Below the pieces are notes generated by a model that was not told the origin of the DNA, ran no database searches, and saw nothing but the letters and a program-made list of their open reading frames with translations. From contig OZ199839.1 of assembly GCA_964304625.1 (NCBI GenBank), positions 5,146,001-5,210,000 of the forward strand: a DNA stretch of 64,000 nucleotides, in the 5' to 3' direction. The DNA comes from Kudoa neothunni (lineage: Eukaryota; Cnidaria). The position numbers and the translations under genes were made by a program. The number at the start of each line of letters is the position of its first letter. Within the stretch, counting starts at the first letter, position 1. Shown here in pieces: positions 12,088 to 24,384 of this stretch.

Positions 12088-15000
12088 CCCTAGCGGGACG
12101 GTGTGAGGTTCATGCGGACCCCAATTTTTGTATTTTCTCTTCATTTTATGAATGAAAAAAATTTTTAATCCCATGAATCCCAAAAGAAGGTATCAATTTT
12201 TTTATGTTGCTTTTAAAGTTTTTTTATATTTAAAATTAATCGAAATAAACTTACTTCTTTCGTGTATGTTTTTGATAAAAGGATTATTTAGTTAGCCTTT
12301 TAATTGAGATTAATATATAAAATAAAATAATTAATGGAACTCTATTATATATGTGCTTTAATTATATTTGAAGTCAATATGCTTGTATTTCTATCATTTT
12401 ATATAATCGCCCGACAAATACCGATATATATATACCCATAGATTATTGAGGGATTAGAGGCTTAAATTTAAATCCACGTTGTTTATTTACATGTTAGTAA
12501 ATTATTAGTTATTGTCTTTGAAACTAAAATCAAATAGAGCAATGCCAAAAGAATATTCTGATAATTTATTAAGTGATCCTGTTGAGAATGATGAAATCGA
12601 CAGTGATCTTGATTTTGAGGGACCGCTATCTGATATTTCAGATTGCGACGATATTGTAGAAACAATGGATTCCTCATCTTGCAATGAAGATAATGATAAT
12701 CTAGAGAATTTAGTGGAAATTTCTAACTCCAGAATTGGATTCAAATGGAGTTGCAGTGAAACAATGAAGAGGAAAAACCAAAGCCACAATCTAATCTTGC
12801 CAAAACCTGGACTTACAAAAGAGTCGAAAAATGTACAAACGATTATGGAAAAATTATCGCTATTTTTTTCGAGTATTGTGTTGGAAAAAATATTATATCT
12901 TACTAATAAGTACTGCCTATTGAATGAAAAATGTAGCGATAAGGATACCATAACAATGGAAGAGCTGACAGCTTTTTTTAGAATCATGATCATATCTGGC
13001 AGATGTAATGGAACCAAATTATCACTCAAAAATCTTTGAGATTTTAATCCGTTGTTCGAACAGCATTTTTTCGGTGGCTCTATCGAGGGATCGTTTTTGC
13101 TAGATTACAGAACGATCCGTTTTGATGATCGACTCACGAGAGCATAAAGAATGAGAACACCTGGCGACAAATTTGAAGCAATGCAAGAAATCTTCGACGA
13201 TTTAAATTCCTCGCGCACACGGAACTATTCATCGGGTACACATATAACTATAGATGAGAGAATGGTTTCATTTAGCGGAAGGTGCCCTTTTCGTATTTAC
13301 ATGAAGAATAAACCCCATCGATTCGGGATGAAGTTGTGGGTGGCTTCAGATGCGGATACATCATACCTATTAAATACCCAACCTTACCTTGGTAAAGTTA
13401 ACGGTATCAGAGAGAAAAGCCAAGGAGAACGAGTCGTCGTGATAAACGACTGACAACTTTTTTACATCCATTCCCCTAGCTTTATTTTTACTAAAAATGA
13501 TTTAACTCTGACTAGAACTATGCGAAAAAATAACCGATACATCCCAAAAAATAATCTTAGTGTGAAAGATCGTGATGAAAATTCCTCAATGTTTTGCTTC
13601 TCCGATGACTTAACCATAGTTTCATATGTTCTCAATAAAAACAAAAATGTCATTTTATTATCAACAGAATTCCATGATAGTGCCATCGAAAGAGGTGATA
13701 AAAAAAGACATGAACTTATCGTTCATTACAATCACAGAAAATGGGCAGTTGACAATGAAGACCGGATGACCAAACTTGATGGTTGTTATAGAAGAACCAA
13801 TTGTTGGCCATTCTGTGTTTCCATGGATCTGATTGATATATCTGCGTTAAATGCACATATTATATGGACAACCAGATTTCTTGTTTGGCGTTCGAATGAT
13901 CGCAGTCGACGTCAAACCTTCTTTTGAGAATTAGGGATTCGATTGGTCATCTCTAACGTATTGCGTCGTTAAGAAACCTTTACCAGGTACCATTCAGATT
14001 TACAATACGGATTCAAAATATTCAATAGCTTTATCTCCAATTCCAGCTCAAATATGCAAAATGATTCAACATCATCAAAAAAGGGACGATGCGCATGTTG
14101 CCCACACAACATGGATAGGAAAACCAAAAAAAATGTTTTTCTTGTTACAAGCCAATTCGCCCACTTTATAAAACCCAGAAAATTATAATCACTTGCCCAG
14201 ACTGTCAGAATGATTTGAGTGCTTAGTTTATTGTTGAATTATTATCCTGTCTAACGACAGTTAGATTTATTTTATATTGGCTCATTCTTTTACTGCATTA
14301 TAAAAAAAATATTTTTAATTATATACGTATTTTAAAGAGATTTTTAAATTAGAAATAGTTTGTTCAGCATAACAACAATTTGAATTTTATATACGATTTA
14401 TTTGAAATTAAAATTTTAGCCAAATTTCTCATAATTATTCTAACATTCCTTGGTAAAAAACTAAAGCCAAACAGAAACCAAAATAAACACAAATTTTCAC
14501 TATAACTTAGTGAAATAATCTTTCTAAATTTGAATATTTTTTAACCTAATAAATGTTTCGGTGACCAATATTTACTGCATATAATAATTTCAATTCCGAA
14601 ATATTCACCGTCGTTTATGATTTTTTTTAAATTGACTTTTGAAGTAACTATCCAAAAAACGTCGAGCTAATATTACCTATTATTTTTTAATTTGAAAATC
14701 ACATAGAAATAAAAATGTCTTCTAAATGAAAAAATATTCAGATAGAATAAACGTATTATGTAGGTATGGATATCAATTTTTGAGGGCATTACATGCATCG
14801 ATGATTAATTTAAGCTTACAAGTTTAAAAATAAGTTCTTTATTTTATAGCGAATAAGTAATTCTATTATTGGTATGTGAAATAAAATCAATCTAATATTT
14901 TATTAATAAACATATTATATTATGTGATCTCTATGTTTGTTAACAAATAACGATTTTGTTATAATTATAATCCTCTGCGCTGTAAGAAAATTAACGAGAG

Positions 15001-15374
15001 TTACTCGGAAAACGCGGCTTGGTGTGGCTAGCTGGTCCTTTAAATATTCTTGAATACAAACAATGCTACTGAATGTCTTAATAATTGCCACGGAAGAGCT
15101 ATTTTATACTGCCTATCGGTGCCTTGCGAGAGTGTCACAGTCATTTTGTGAAGCTTTGCCTTCAATAGAAAATTCTGCTAATCTATCCATTTTTTACAAA
15201 AATATATAAATAATTTTAACCAACTAATAATCTTTTCTATATATTTATAATATATTAATCATATAAATGGTAGTTATTATAAAAATTGCGTTTACATAAT
15301 GAAATAACCTCGGGGGTAGGCGCGGACCCCACACCGGAACATAGGTACATTTTCCGAACACCGTCCTGTAAGGG
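12088..15374 (+). mobile_element. piggyBac element nested in a Helitron
   Basis: A 3,287-bp element bounded by TTAA on both sides (12084-12087 and 15375-15378), the piggyBac target duplication. The termini are inverted: left CCCTAGCGGGACGGTGT, right (reverse complement) CCCTTACAGGACGGTGT. GC-rich subterminal GCGGACCCC motifs occur at both ends. The central transposase gene is decayed. About 1.1 kb of AT-rich filler lies between the gene and the right end. The related Helitron copy at 25.3-26.8 kb has a single uninterrupted TTAA at 26642-26645, which confirms the boundaries. Confidence 0.92.
12542..14190 (+). pseudogene. piggyBac transposase, decayed
   Basis: The DDD transposase of the element, which cuts and rejoins at TTAA without leaving scars. 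The reading starts at MPKEYSDNLL (12542) with an acidic N-terminus. It continues through MEELTAFFRIMIISGRCNGT to the first catalytic block ITIDERMVSFSGRCPFRIYM (13249 on) and KPHRFGMKLW. Next come the GERVV region with the second Asp (VIND, near 13450), TMRKNNRYIP, STEFHDSAIER, the RTNCWPFCVSMDLIDISALNA block and a Cys-rich C-terminus (GRCACCPHN). Stops at 13037, 13147 and 13451, plus at least two frame changes, break it, so it cannot be active. It is the best preserved piggyBac gene in the window. Confidence 0.85.
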
Positions 15375-16757
15375 TTAAATATCAACTGGTTTTATCGAAG
15401 CAGTACACCCTTTTGAAAATAAATGTACTATTTGATTGCCCTAAAAAATTTCTTTGTATTGAACTATTCTTAGATTAACGAAAACTGTGTGAAAATATCG
15501 GTTAGGTCGAATAGACAAATAATTTCTTATTTAGTTACATGACATGTATTGAGAGGGGACTTTATTTTATGCAAAAGTAACCGTGGATATAAATTCATAA
15601 ACTGCATATAGAATGTGGTGTCGCATATTTTCATGCAGCTTTTATATCATAATGAGTTATTTTTAGCGAAAGGAAAATTATATATTGATTTGAATATTAA
15701 CCTTAAGGTCTGGGGGTAAGGAATAATCAGGTTACTAAGAATTTAAATATTATTTAAAAAATTATCTCGTCAAATAAAGAAACTTGTCGAATTAGTGATG
15801 CCTGTTGTTTTTCAATGAAGTTTAGGAAAACCAAAAAATGAGTAAAAATTTATCGAAAAGACGAATATAATTTCAATCGATATATTTGATAAAAAGAAAT
15901 TTTAACATCTCAGGAATTCCAATGGAGCGTAATTTTCATTAAGAAGTTATCACAAAAACTTGATTATTTGAAAACTCTACACGCATCTTACACCGTTATT
16001 AGAATGCGTATAGAGACCCAAATTATTCAAACGTGGTAACAACTTGTAATCTCGAATTATGTGTTTTATTTAAAATGATCATAATCTTTTTCGCTTAACA
16101 ATATTTATAACGCTTGAAAAATGAAAATACATCCTAAATAGTTCAGTTATGCTTTAAATTTTAAGGGAAATGCTACATCTCTTGTAAATGTGACGTTAAT
16201 AGTTTTATTTGTCTTAAAATTATTCCAAAAGGCATACTTAACATTTTTAAAACATTCTATATCATAATTAACAGATTTTCTGTGTGTATAGTGAGTAAAA
16301 GTTCATTCTAATTGACTATTGCTCTGAAGTGAACAAACATCAATATTATTCGGGTACCTTTAATCGGGTCGGGTAATTGATGCAAACAACCAGAAAATTT
16401 TTTATTTCTGACTGCGGTATTAATTATATCTATACTTCTAAGTAAATGAACGATTTTTATTAATGGTATAATCTAATCAAATGCAAACTAAAAGCTGTAT
16501 TTAAAAAAGTTTCTCCATGGCACATCCGTACTGCTGCAAACACGCACACTGACAGACATAAGAGCTTTATATATATAATAGATATTAATAAATAGAAAAT
16601 ATTAGATTGAACACGTAAATTAAATTTTCAGTAAAATTCATCAAATGGCTAGTTGCCCATCAGACTTATTTCAGCTTGGATTACGCACGAATCGCACATA
16701 ATAATACATTTTCGAGAGGGATTCTGATCACTTAGAATCGATACATTACGTACAAAG

Positions 16758-17225
16758 ATTTTTTTCCAAGGTAACCCCCGCCCCGGTGCAACTTATTAGG
16801 TTGTGGAGTTATGGCTGGTTAGATCATCCTCATTAGAATAAACGCTGTAGACGCTGCAGGACGAGTAACACCTACCCTTGCTTTTCGGCGGTAGCGTGGG
16901 AGTTTAACCCATTTAACATCCTCGTTTCAGAGTAACCACCACACCAAACCCTATCCATAACGACTTTGACTCTATAGGGATTTCAGGCCCATTAGTGCTT
17001 CCCCGACGATCGAAAAGTCAAATTTAACCTCCTCTACTTGATCGAACTATATTTGCAGGTGAAAATACACGATGCTTATGGTGCAATAACACTCTAACAA
17101 CAGCTCCCATCACGGGATAGAGACACACTCGCTCGGAAACAATAGACTGATCAGTGGCGGGAGTCGAACCCAGTACTGTTGGGTATTGGGTTTAGACATC
17201 ACACCACTAGGCTATGTGTCTACGG
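16758..17225 (-). mobile_element. tRNA-derived SINE with target-site duplication
   Basis: A GC-richer 468-bp insert flanked by a perfect 14-bp repeat, CATTACGTACAAAG, at 16744-16757 and 17226-17239. On the minus strand it begins with a tRNA-like head containing an A box (TAGCCTAGTGG, 17214-17204) and a B box (GGTTCGACTCC, 17170-17160), the RNA polymerase III promoter. It ends in a short A tail (T run after 16758). The body after the head is unique within the window. The perfect duplication suggests recent insertion. The parent LINE is not in the window. Confidence 0.85.
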
Positions 17226-17525
17226 CATTACGTACAAAGCATGCTCATCCGTGAAAATTTTTCATAGTCTCAAGATGAAGCTCGAGCCTCGGTTCAACAA
17301 GATACGGTTTAATCTATCATTCCAAAGGTTTCTGGAACAGAAGTTACGCATATTAAAGAAATTCATTTCAATAAATAGCAACACACATGCTAGCATGGAT
17401 AGCTTAAATTAGAATGTATATCCCTATACTTGGCTGCAGATAAAGCATGATTTTAATTACAGAATATAGAGAACTCTTAGTTCATAATTTTATTAAAGAG
17501 AAAGCAATGAATCTGATAGTTACTA

Positions 17526-18660
17526 TAGGGTTTTGCGCGACTATCAAATTCGGACATTTTGCGCAGCATAAAAACTAATGTTTAAAATGTAAAATTTTAT
17601 GATTAATGCCACGTAGATAACTATTTACATATTTTAATCTCGCGCCACATCTTCCACCAAGTGGCATTTACCTAAAAAGGTTTCCGAATGTTCAAAAAAT
17701 TTTATAATTTCACTTCCAGTGACCGAGGAAGCAGAACTATCCATTCTATCAATTAAATCATTTCTTCCTCTAATTGGGCCATTTCGTCTTACTCTTGATT
17801 TAATTAAGGAGAATACCTCTTCGCAAGGGTTGAGAAATGGTGAATATCTCGGAAGATACTGTATTTCTCCAGAAAAAATGTCGTAAAACTCAACATTGGA
17901 ATCTCACATTATCCATTGCAATAATAAAATTTCGTCAATCCATCGCTTCCTCTACCTTTTTTAAAAATGATTGAAAATTTTCCGTGTTCACTGAACCGAA
18001 AATAGCCTCGCAATAGATAAGACCTTTTCCGTTAATGACCAATATCATTGTGACATTATTTCCTCGGCTGTTCGGAACTACTGCATTAGGGGTGGTGTCT
18101 CTTAAGGACCCGCCGTGGCTTCTTAACATGCAGAGGGAAAAGGGACTTTCATCCACAAAAATAAGATTTTCGTATCTTGTGGTTATGGGAAGTTGAGTAT
18201 ACCATTCAGCAAACTTTTTTCTCTCTGACTTTACATCATAGGAATTTCTACTCAGCGGTACCGTTCTTACCATTTTAAATGTTATGTTCATGGATGTCAA
18301 CCAGCTTGAGACAGTCGCGGGATTAACGTTTAATGATAATTTTTCAATCATCAACGCAAGAGTTAAGATGCAATCATCGTTAATCAAGTCCAACAATTTC
18401 CTCTTGATTTCTCCGTTAAAAATAACTCTTCGTGCTCCACCTGGCGGCAAATTTTCAAAAGAATCTCTCGCTAGAAATCTTTGAACGATATCGTTCACAG
18501 TTGATCTTGGAACATCTAGATTCTAGATCATCTGCAACCTCTTTTTGTGATCTTCCCTGTTTGATAACTAGTTTAATCACTCTTTTCCTTGTTTCACTCG
18601 TGTGCTTTGCGTATCCAACCATTTTTGTTTTTACTGTTTACTAACGCGCGCAAAACCCGG
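17526..18660 (-). mobile_element. Tc1-family transposon
   Basis: A 1,135-bp element flanked by TA (17524-17525 and 18661-18662). The short inverted termini are TAGGGTTTTGCGCGA on the left and, reversed, CCGGGTTTTGCGCGCG on the right. It contains a single transposase gene on the minus strand. Size, TA target and gene fit the Tc1/mariner superfamily. Confidence 0.85.
17634..18622 (-). pseudogene. Tc1-type DDE transposase, lightly damaged
   Basis: The transposase starts at ATG 18622 (MVGYAKHTSETRKRV) with an N-terminal helix-turn-helix (KQGRSQKEVADDL, then STVNDIVQRFLARDSFENLP-type sequence). It has the first catalytic Asp in LIFVDESPFSLC, the second in MDNVRF and the Glu region in YLPRYSPFLNPCEEVFSLIK, consistent with a D34E-type spacing. 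It ends at TAA 17634. Damage is slight: an extra 7 bp (near-duplicated TCTAGA, about 18520-18535) shifts frame in the DNA-binding domain, and there is a second frame change just after the second Asp. A stretch of 187 codons remains open (18498-17935). It therefore looks fairly young but inactive. Confidence 0.85.
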
Positions 18661-19028
18661 TAACAATTTTGTGAATATGCCTTAATATCAAATAAAATAA
18701 TCCACGCAGCACTATTGGATAAATCCTAAGTCTCTGCCATGCTCACAACTTTAATAATACAACCAAAAGGAGTGAGATGAATCTTTACTCAAACTTTTGA
18801 ATAGATATAATCACCTAAATGTTCGTTTATTAAAATGTTATTTGATCATGCACTTTAATTATGCTTAAAAATCATAAAGTATTATTAAATCCATAGATGT
18901 ATTATAAATAGTGTCAATGAATAGAATAATATAGCAAGGGCAAGTAGCAATTAGATACGCACGCGCAAATCCTAACGAATAAGTACGATCGTGTTGCTGA
19001 AGCGTGTACGTGGTTTGTTGGGTTCGGT

Positions 19029-19910
19029 ATGACGAGATCTAGAGTATGTTGTTGGTTAATTACATCGTTGGCAATTTTCCAGAACAAACACGACTAACCT
19101 GATATATTCAAGGATATATCATCAGAGTCACCAAGGTCTAATGGAAAGAGATCACGTTCTGTGAGTGGTTCTAGTTCTCCTGGTCGTAGATCACCCCGTG
19201 ATAGACGTCCAGATTTCAGATCACCCTCACCCTCAAGGTAACTGATTGTTTTGTTTGTGGTAGGATGGTTGATTTATGTATGTTTTGGTATAGATATCGC
19301 GGTAAATATGTAAGTTTTTGAGAGCGTGCTATTACTGGCATCATCTAATTATCTAATCATTTTAATCCATGCATGTATAGGAGAATCCTGAGCCTTGTAA
19401 ATGTTTGGGTGTTTTTGGATTAAGTCTACGCACCGATGAACGTGAATTGAAAGATATATTCCGAAAATGTGGTTCCATTGACAATGTGACTATTGTGTAT
19501 GATCGTCGCTCTGGCAGATCACGTGGTTTTGGGTTTATTAAATTCCGACATCAAAGTGATGCTGACGAGGTAATTTCTATTTGATTAGCGGTTGGTGATT
19601 AATATATGTGATTGTTGGCGCATGTACTAATAGGCAAGAAAAAGCATGAATGGTATGGACATTGACGGTCGTCGTATTAGAGTTGATTATTCGGTGACTA
19701 AACGACCGCATTCACCAACTCCAGGTGTATATATGGGAAAAACGTAAACCAACCACACGATTGTTGTTATGATTTCTAACGATGTGTCATTGTTGTAGTG
19801 ACGATCGTTACCGCAGATCGCCGTACGATGGAGGTAGAGATCATGAACGTAGAGGTTCATATAGACGTCGCTCACCATCGCGTTCAAGATCTTATGAACG
19901 TCGTCGTTAA
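19029..19910 (+). CDS. tra2: Transformer-2 (RS-RRM-RS splicing regulator)
   Basis: Tra2 binds GAA-rich exonic enhancers in the nucleus and recruits the spliceosome. Six exons join in phase: 19029-19043, 19113-19237, 19294-19309, 19381-19569, 19634-19743, 19799-19910, giving 188 residues. The N-terminal RS-rich region ([19 protein letters not shown]) leads into one RRM with RNP2 CLGVFGLSL and RNP1 SRGFGFIKF. Then comes the diagnostic Tra2 linker [20 protein letters not shown], and a short C-terminal RS domain ([15 protein letters not shown]). It is compact: human TRA2B is about 288 residues, and both RS arms are short here. Introns are 54-71 bp. The five-residue first exon and the 16-bp third exon are inferred from phase and fit the conserved NPEP(C)-start of the RRM. 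Confidence 0.95.
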
Positions 19911-21198
19911 CGTCCAAGCCACATCACTTGGATGCCGACCAAATAATCAATTATGAATTCCTATATGAATAATAATTGGATTGCTTATTATAAAAAAATA
20001 ATTGTAATGCAAATTGAACATTGAATTTTCTCAAAATCACACTCTCAAACCATCAAACACTGCGTGTTAGTTGTCTGTAATTAATCCATCGTGTTCGCCT
20101 CCACTTTTCAAAAAACACTGTCGTCGCAACAGTAGCAGCACATATTTTTTTTTCTTCTGTGCCACACTGTTGTTGGTAAAGATAGGGAAGTGAGCCACAC
20201 ACGGTCGCTACTGCAATTCAAACATTGTACACAAACAATAAATAGGAACCGGCTCAATTCAATTTATCAAATACACACAGAATTCTCACATCAAAACTTA
20301 CATTTTCTTCAATTTCAAACTCCTAACATTATAATTACCGGATCTCATTTTGTACATATAACCTTAATCAATATCATTAATCGTATGTGCTATTGATTGT
20401 ATTGTGTTAATATATCTGTGTTGAAGCATAAACGAATTACGGGGTTAAATTAATGGATTAACTAACGCAGGCAGGCAGGCAGGCAGACAGGTGATGATTG
20501 GTTTATGCCTCATCGCTTTCATTCAAGGATTTTTAAGTCTGTGATTCCTTAGTCATGCATGAAGTTGACTTTTTTATGTTAGGCAGAAGCTCCAGCAACT
20601 TTTGAGTACGTTTTTAACCCCTGGCGTATTGCGGCATTGCGTGCGAGGAAGTAACGCGCGTGCCAGAATGGAGCACTTGTCTTATCAAGTGGTAAAATTG
20701 TATTATTGGCAGGCCTTTTATTACTTCAAACCCGTCGATATTAAAGGGAGTTGAACAAACTTAAGATCGGGAAGATTTAGGGGATTCCCTAATGTGTAGA
20801 ATGTGGTTATTGGCTGACCAATAAGGTGAAGCCGTGTGAGTATAAGAGTAATGGTGATTATGTAGTCTGTAACTCCAGAAAATATCCCATTTGCGCATTT
20901 TTATTCCCAAATTTTTTTCACGATTGTCTTTTTCGCTCAAATACTATCGGGATCAAAGATTTAACTAATGAAATCAATTTCTAAATTTGATTAAATTTCG
21001 ATTCTTACTGATTTTCTCCGCGTGTTATCCCACTGTGTAAGGTAGGGACATGTGTTGATAGTTGATGTTTTATTGCAAATGTTATAATCCGTTTGTGGTT
21101 TATATTTTTTGTCGCCTTTTTATTTATTTTCGGGGTTTCCTAATTTTATGAGGAAAAATTATATTTTCGTACACAAACGGTAATGAAGTTTTTGCAGT
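19911..21198. other. Intergenic region
   Basis: Nothing gene-like was seen apart from the tra2 3' UTR and a short GGCA repeat. A TTAACCCCTGGCG at about 20615 resembles a piggyBac end but has no partner. Confidence 0.6.
20468..20487. repeat. (GGCA)n microsatellite
   Basis: Four to five tandem GGCA units followed by a GACA variant. Short and probably neutral. Confidence 0.8.
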
Positions 21199-21639
21199 TT
21201 AACCCTTTAACGATCCAAAAAACGTATACCTCGAAAACTTTTGGAGTGTTTAAACACCTCACTTTTCTACCACATGATAGTACTTAGATCAATCGAATGA
21301 TCATAATTTTAGAATAATACAAAAATCGCCGGCAGAGAACAAAGGAAAATACGCGTTGGCTTTGAGCACTAAATCTTTTCGTAACAATATCGGCAAGTGT
21401 TCGCAAAATATCGTTGGATATTATCAGTCAACTTAATGTTTATAAATAGACTTTTTGTGAAAATAATTGACTCGAAACAAGTATTAATGAAAATATAGAA
21501 AAACAAACAAAAATATCTTTATTTATTGCGACTAAAACAAGTAATTGAGGAGTGATCTAAACAATAATATCTGTAACAACTCTGGGACCATTTATTATTT
21601 TTTTATTTTAACTTCGCTCACAGTGCCCACATCTGGATT

Positions 21640-23293
21640 ATTTGGAGATCATAGGTGGATTCTTTTTCGAATAGAGGATTTTCTTAGACGTTTTCTTGAT
21701 GACTTTATTTTCGGACGAATTTTTTATCAATAAGGGATTATAAAGTTCTTCGGTCATCTGTTTCAAAAAATTATGCCTAATTGTTGTACCATCATTAAAA
21801 TTATCCTTAAATGATGCAAATGCGTTGACTAGAGATAAATCCGCCACGTTAAAAAACACTATTAGAGGTCAGCTCCTTGTGAATCTGTGTACAGAAAACG
21901 ACGCTAACGCCCCAACGATGTTATCGACTCCCCTTTTGTTTCGTTATAATTTAGAATCACTTGAGGCTTACATTTAGTTGACTCATTGCTAATAGAATCA
22001 TCAGTAGTACCACTCGTCAATAGAATTACCGCTTTCGACTGATTACAAACATAAGACGTCAGCATGAATTTTTCGTAATACTTGGAAGTACTACTATAGA
22101 GGGTTCTTTTTCTTGAGAGAAGACAAGGGGGAATAACGAAAAAAATTGTCTGCTACAACATTCCCATCTGAATAGAATAGTGGTGTTGACAGCGTAAGGA
22201 CTACACTTTCACCGAATTTGCATTGTCGAATGGTTTTGTAGTTATTTCTTCCGAGGTATATGTTATGATCCCAAAGGACACCATTACGATAAAGTCCGTA
22301 TGATCACACCCAAACAGCTGGGCGTGTTGACGTCTACCAACATTAATTAATCATCGTTATTATAATTGGGACGATAGTAGTAAAACTCCTATATTAATAC
22401 GTTCTCTATTATTTCCATTCAGCTAAACTATTGAGTTGCTATTCTCGCGCTATACTAACAGTATATATATATATATATATATGCGTATATACTGATGTTA
22501 CAGATATAGTTTGCCACTGGATCAACTAATAGAAAAAATTTTAGGCCATACTTTGCCGGTTTCATCGACATGTAGTGTCGGAAAGGGCATATTCTCATGA
22601 ACAAAACAAGTTGCTCGTCTACGGTTGCATCATGATTCGGAAAAAAACATCTGAGTAAGAAATCAATCCATTGATTCCATACATCACGGACTCACGGAGT
22701 GGGAAAATTTTGTCAACTTTTTCTTGTTCCAATCGTGTATTAAAATTATCGAAATGGAGTGCTCGAGTGGTTCGAGTGAATTAACGAAGTGAAAAAGCCT
22801 TCTGTATATTCCCTTTCCTTCTTTTACACTGAAGAGATCACATAAAGGCTCTTGTCGGTCTTTATTAGTATCCATCAATACGAGAAGACCAAGGTAACTT
22901 AAATTCCACACCGTCTGAATCCATCCAGTCTTCTTTAAAATGGTGTACTCCAAACATGTTGATAAATGAAATAATTTGATTGTAAATATCATTGTTGAAA
23001 AATAGAAGGAAGCAATCTAGCAAGCATGTTATCTTGGCCGTCACATTAGCTGTAGCTTCAGATAAAGAAATCATGTTTTCTTGGCATGTTTTAGTTTTAG
23101 GCAGCTTGGATAATCTCCATATAATTCTGCATTTACTTGTTAACGTGTTGCTGTGTGCTTCCGGAATTCCAGCTTCATCGTCAGTAATTTCATCCTCTTT
23201 TATAATTTGATCCTCGAATTCGCTACCAGATGAACATAAATCGTCACTATACTCACTAAGACCGCTCATTTCAGTATTACAGTAAGAAACCAA
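21640..23293 (-). pseudogene. piggyBac transposase relic
   Basis: From ATG 23293 the protein begins with an acidic N-terminus (LSEYSDDLCSSGSEFEDQ). Further pieces in shifted frames match the family: YLGLLVLMDTNKDRQEPLCD and RLEQEKVDKIFPLRE. The first catalytic block, VDEQLVLFMRICPFRHYM followed by KPAKYGLKIF, lies at about 22621-22540. The C-terminal VFFNVADLSLVNAFASFK lies near 21860-21800. Several frame changes and stops interrupt it. Being only weakly similar to the 12.1-kb transposase, it represents another lineage. Confidence 0.75.
22462..22482. repeat. (TA)n microsatellite
   Basis: About ten TA units inside the decayed piggyBac element. Confidence 0.85.
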
Positions 23294-23300
23294 TTACACG

Positions 23301-24384
23301 TAATCCCGTCGGGGACAAGAAGAAAATGCGTCAGATAGATCACGTCCAGGGTGCCCAATGAGATTATCAGAAAAACCCCAAGATTCGGCAAAAATACCAA
23401 TTTCACAAGGGAAACAATAATAATATAATAAAATTTTTTATTTTAAACGTGTTTTCCAATTATTGTCGTCGATTGAATCGTCTTCACAACTTCACAACCT
23501 CCAGCTAACAAGTAATATGTTTGATCTATTTTTCAAGCGTTCAAGGTATCGTCGGCTCGCGACACCGCTGCTCACATCATGTATTAGTTTATTTGTTGGA
23601 TGCGATATCAAACACGTATTATTATTTCTTCTGATCAACTGCTCTGCTCTGCGAGAAGTTTACATTTTACAGTTTCAGCCTTTAATGAGTTGATTTATTT
23701 AGTTTCTACTGTGTTAATTAATGAAAAATTCCGTTCAACATTTTCAGTAGCTGGAATTTCTGTCCTTAAGATCATGATTAAGCCAGTATTTAAATTCTAC
23801 TTTTAACCAATCTTCATTGAAGCACATATTGTCCTACGCTCTCTTTGAGATCCATTTGAATTTTCACACATACTTTAAAATAATAATACGTCAATAACTT
23901 CAAAATGTGTTACTAACAAAAACTAGAAAATTTTAAGACAGCGTTGAAATATAATCACGGGATAATAAGAACAATTGATTAAACAACAATTATATAAGGA
24001 TCAGGAAACAGTGCGTTGTCGACGACTGTGATATCTTTTTAAAATTTCGAATAATTTAATCTCTCCATTGCTAAAACAATATATATGATTATTCTACCTA
24101 ATTCTAAAACTTACTATTTATAAATTGGTCTCAAAGAATTCAATAATCTACAAGTTTTGTAAATAAACAAAAAAAACCCAAGATTTGGACGCCCTGGCCA
24201 TGCCCAATTTCATGCACGTGCGTGCACAATTTTTTCAGAAAAATTGACATTTAATATTAAGTTGCGTTTAAAAAGTCCAGTTAACTATATATTAATTTTT
24301 AAAAGATAATTAAAACTCGAAAAAACGTGTCAACAGCACAAACATATTTTTCAACGATCTATGAAATACTTCCCTTGTTGCTAT
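23301..24384. other. Non-coding, nothing recognised
   Basis: AT-rich sequence with no supported gene. Two loosely similar motifs, CCAGGGTGCCCAA near 23346 and GGACGCCCTGG near 24187 (reverse), might be ends of the neighbouring pogo relic, but the match is too short to claim. Confidence 0.5.

Larger units (their letters stand above)
11402..16582 (-). mobile_element. Non-autonomous Helitron, split by a piggyBac insertion
   Basis: Read on the minus strand it starts at 16582 with TCTATTATATATATAAAG followed by a TGTCTGTC motif, typical of Helitron 5' ends. It finishes at 11402 with a hairpin region (GCAAAGCTGGGC) and GCGCTAG. The flanks are A before the start and T after the end, as expected for A^T insertion. 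The Helitron part is about 1.9 kb (11402-12087 plus 15375-16582). The rest is the piggyBac element. It has no Rep/helicase coding capacity. Long stretches match 25337-26844 on the other strand, so it belongs to a repeat family. Confidence 0.8.
21203..23300 (-). mobile_element. Second piggyBac element, degraded
   Basis: The left end CCCTTTAACGATCC directly follows TTAA (21199-21202). A decayed transposase fills the minus strand from about 23293 to 21640. No opposing TTAA terminus was found to the right, so the right boundary is set by the start of the gene. Its terminal sequence differs from the 12.1-kb element, so it is a separate family. Confidence 0.7.

Noticed and set aside
17150-17225. 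A tRNA gene on the minus strand, suggested by A and B boxes
   Set aside because: The acceptor ends do not pair, and the sequence continues into a SINE body flanked by a target duplication, so it is a SINE head.
19687-19917. 76-codon minus-strand open frame
   Set aside because: Shadow of the tra2 linker and RS exons on the other strand.
20612-20640. A piggyBac terminus starting TTAACCCCTGGCG
   Set aside because: No opposing end within several kilobases and no transposase; the match is too short.
23340-24200. Inverted CCAGGG motifs as termini of the pogo relic
   Set aside because: Only about a dozen bases match, and the pogo transposase fragment lies outside the pair.
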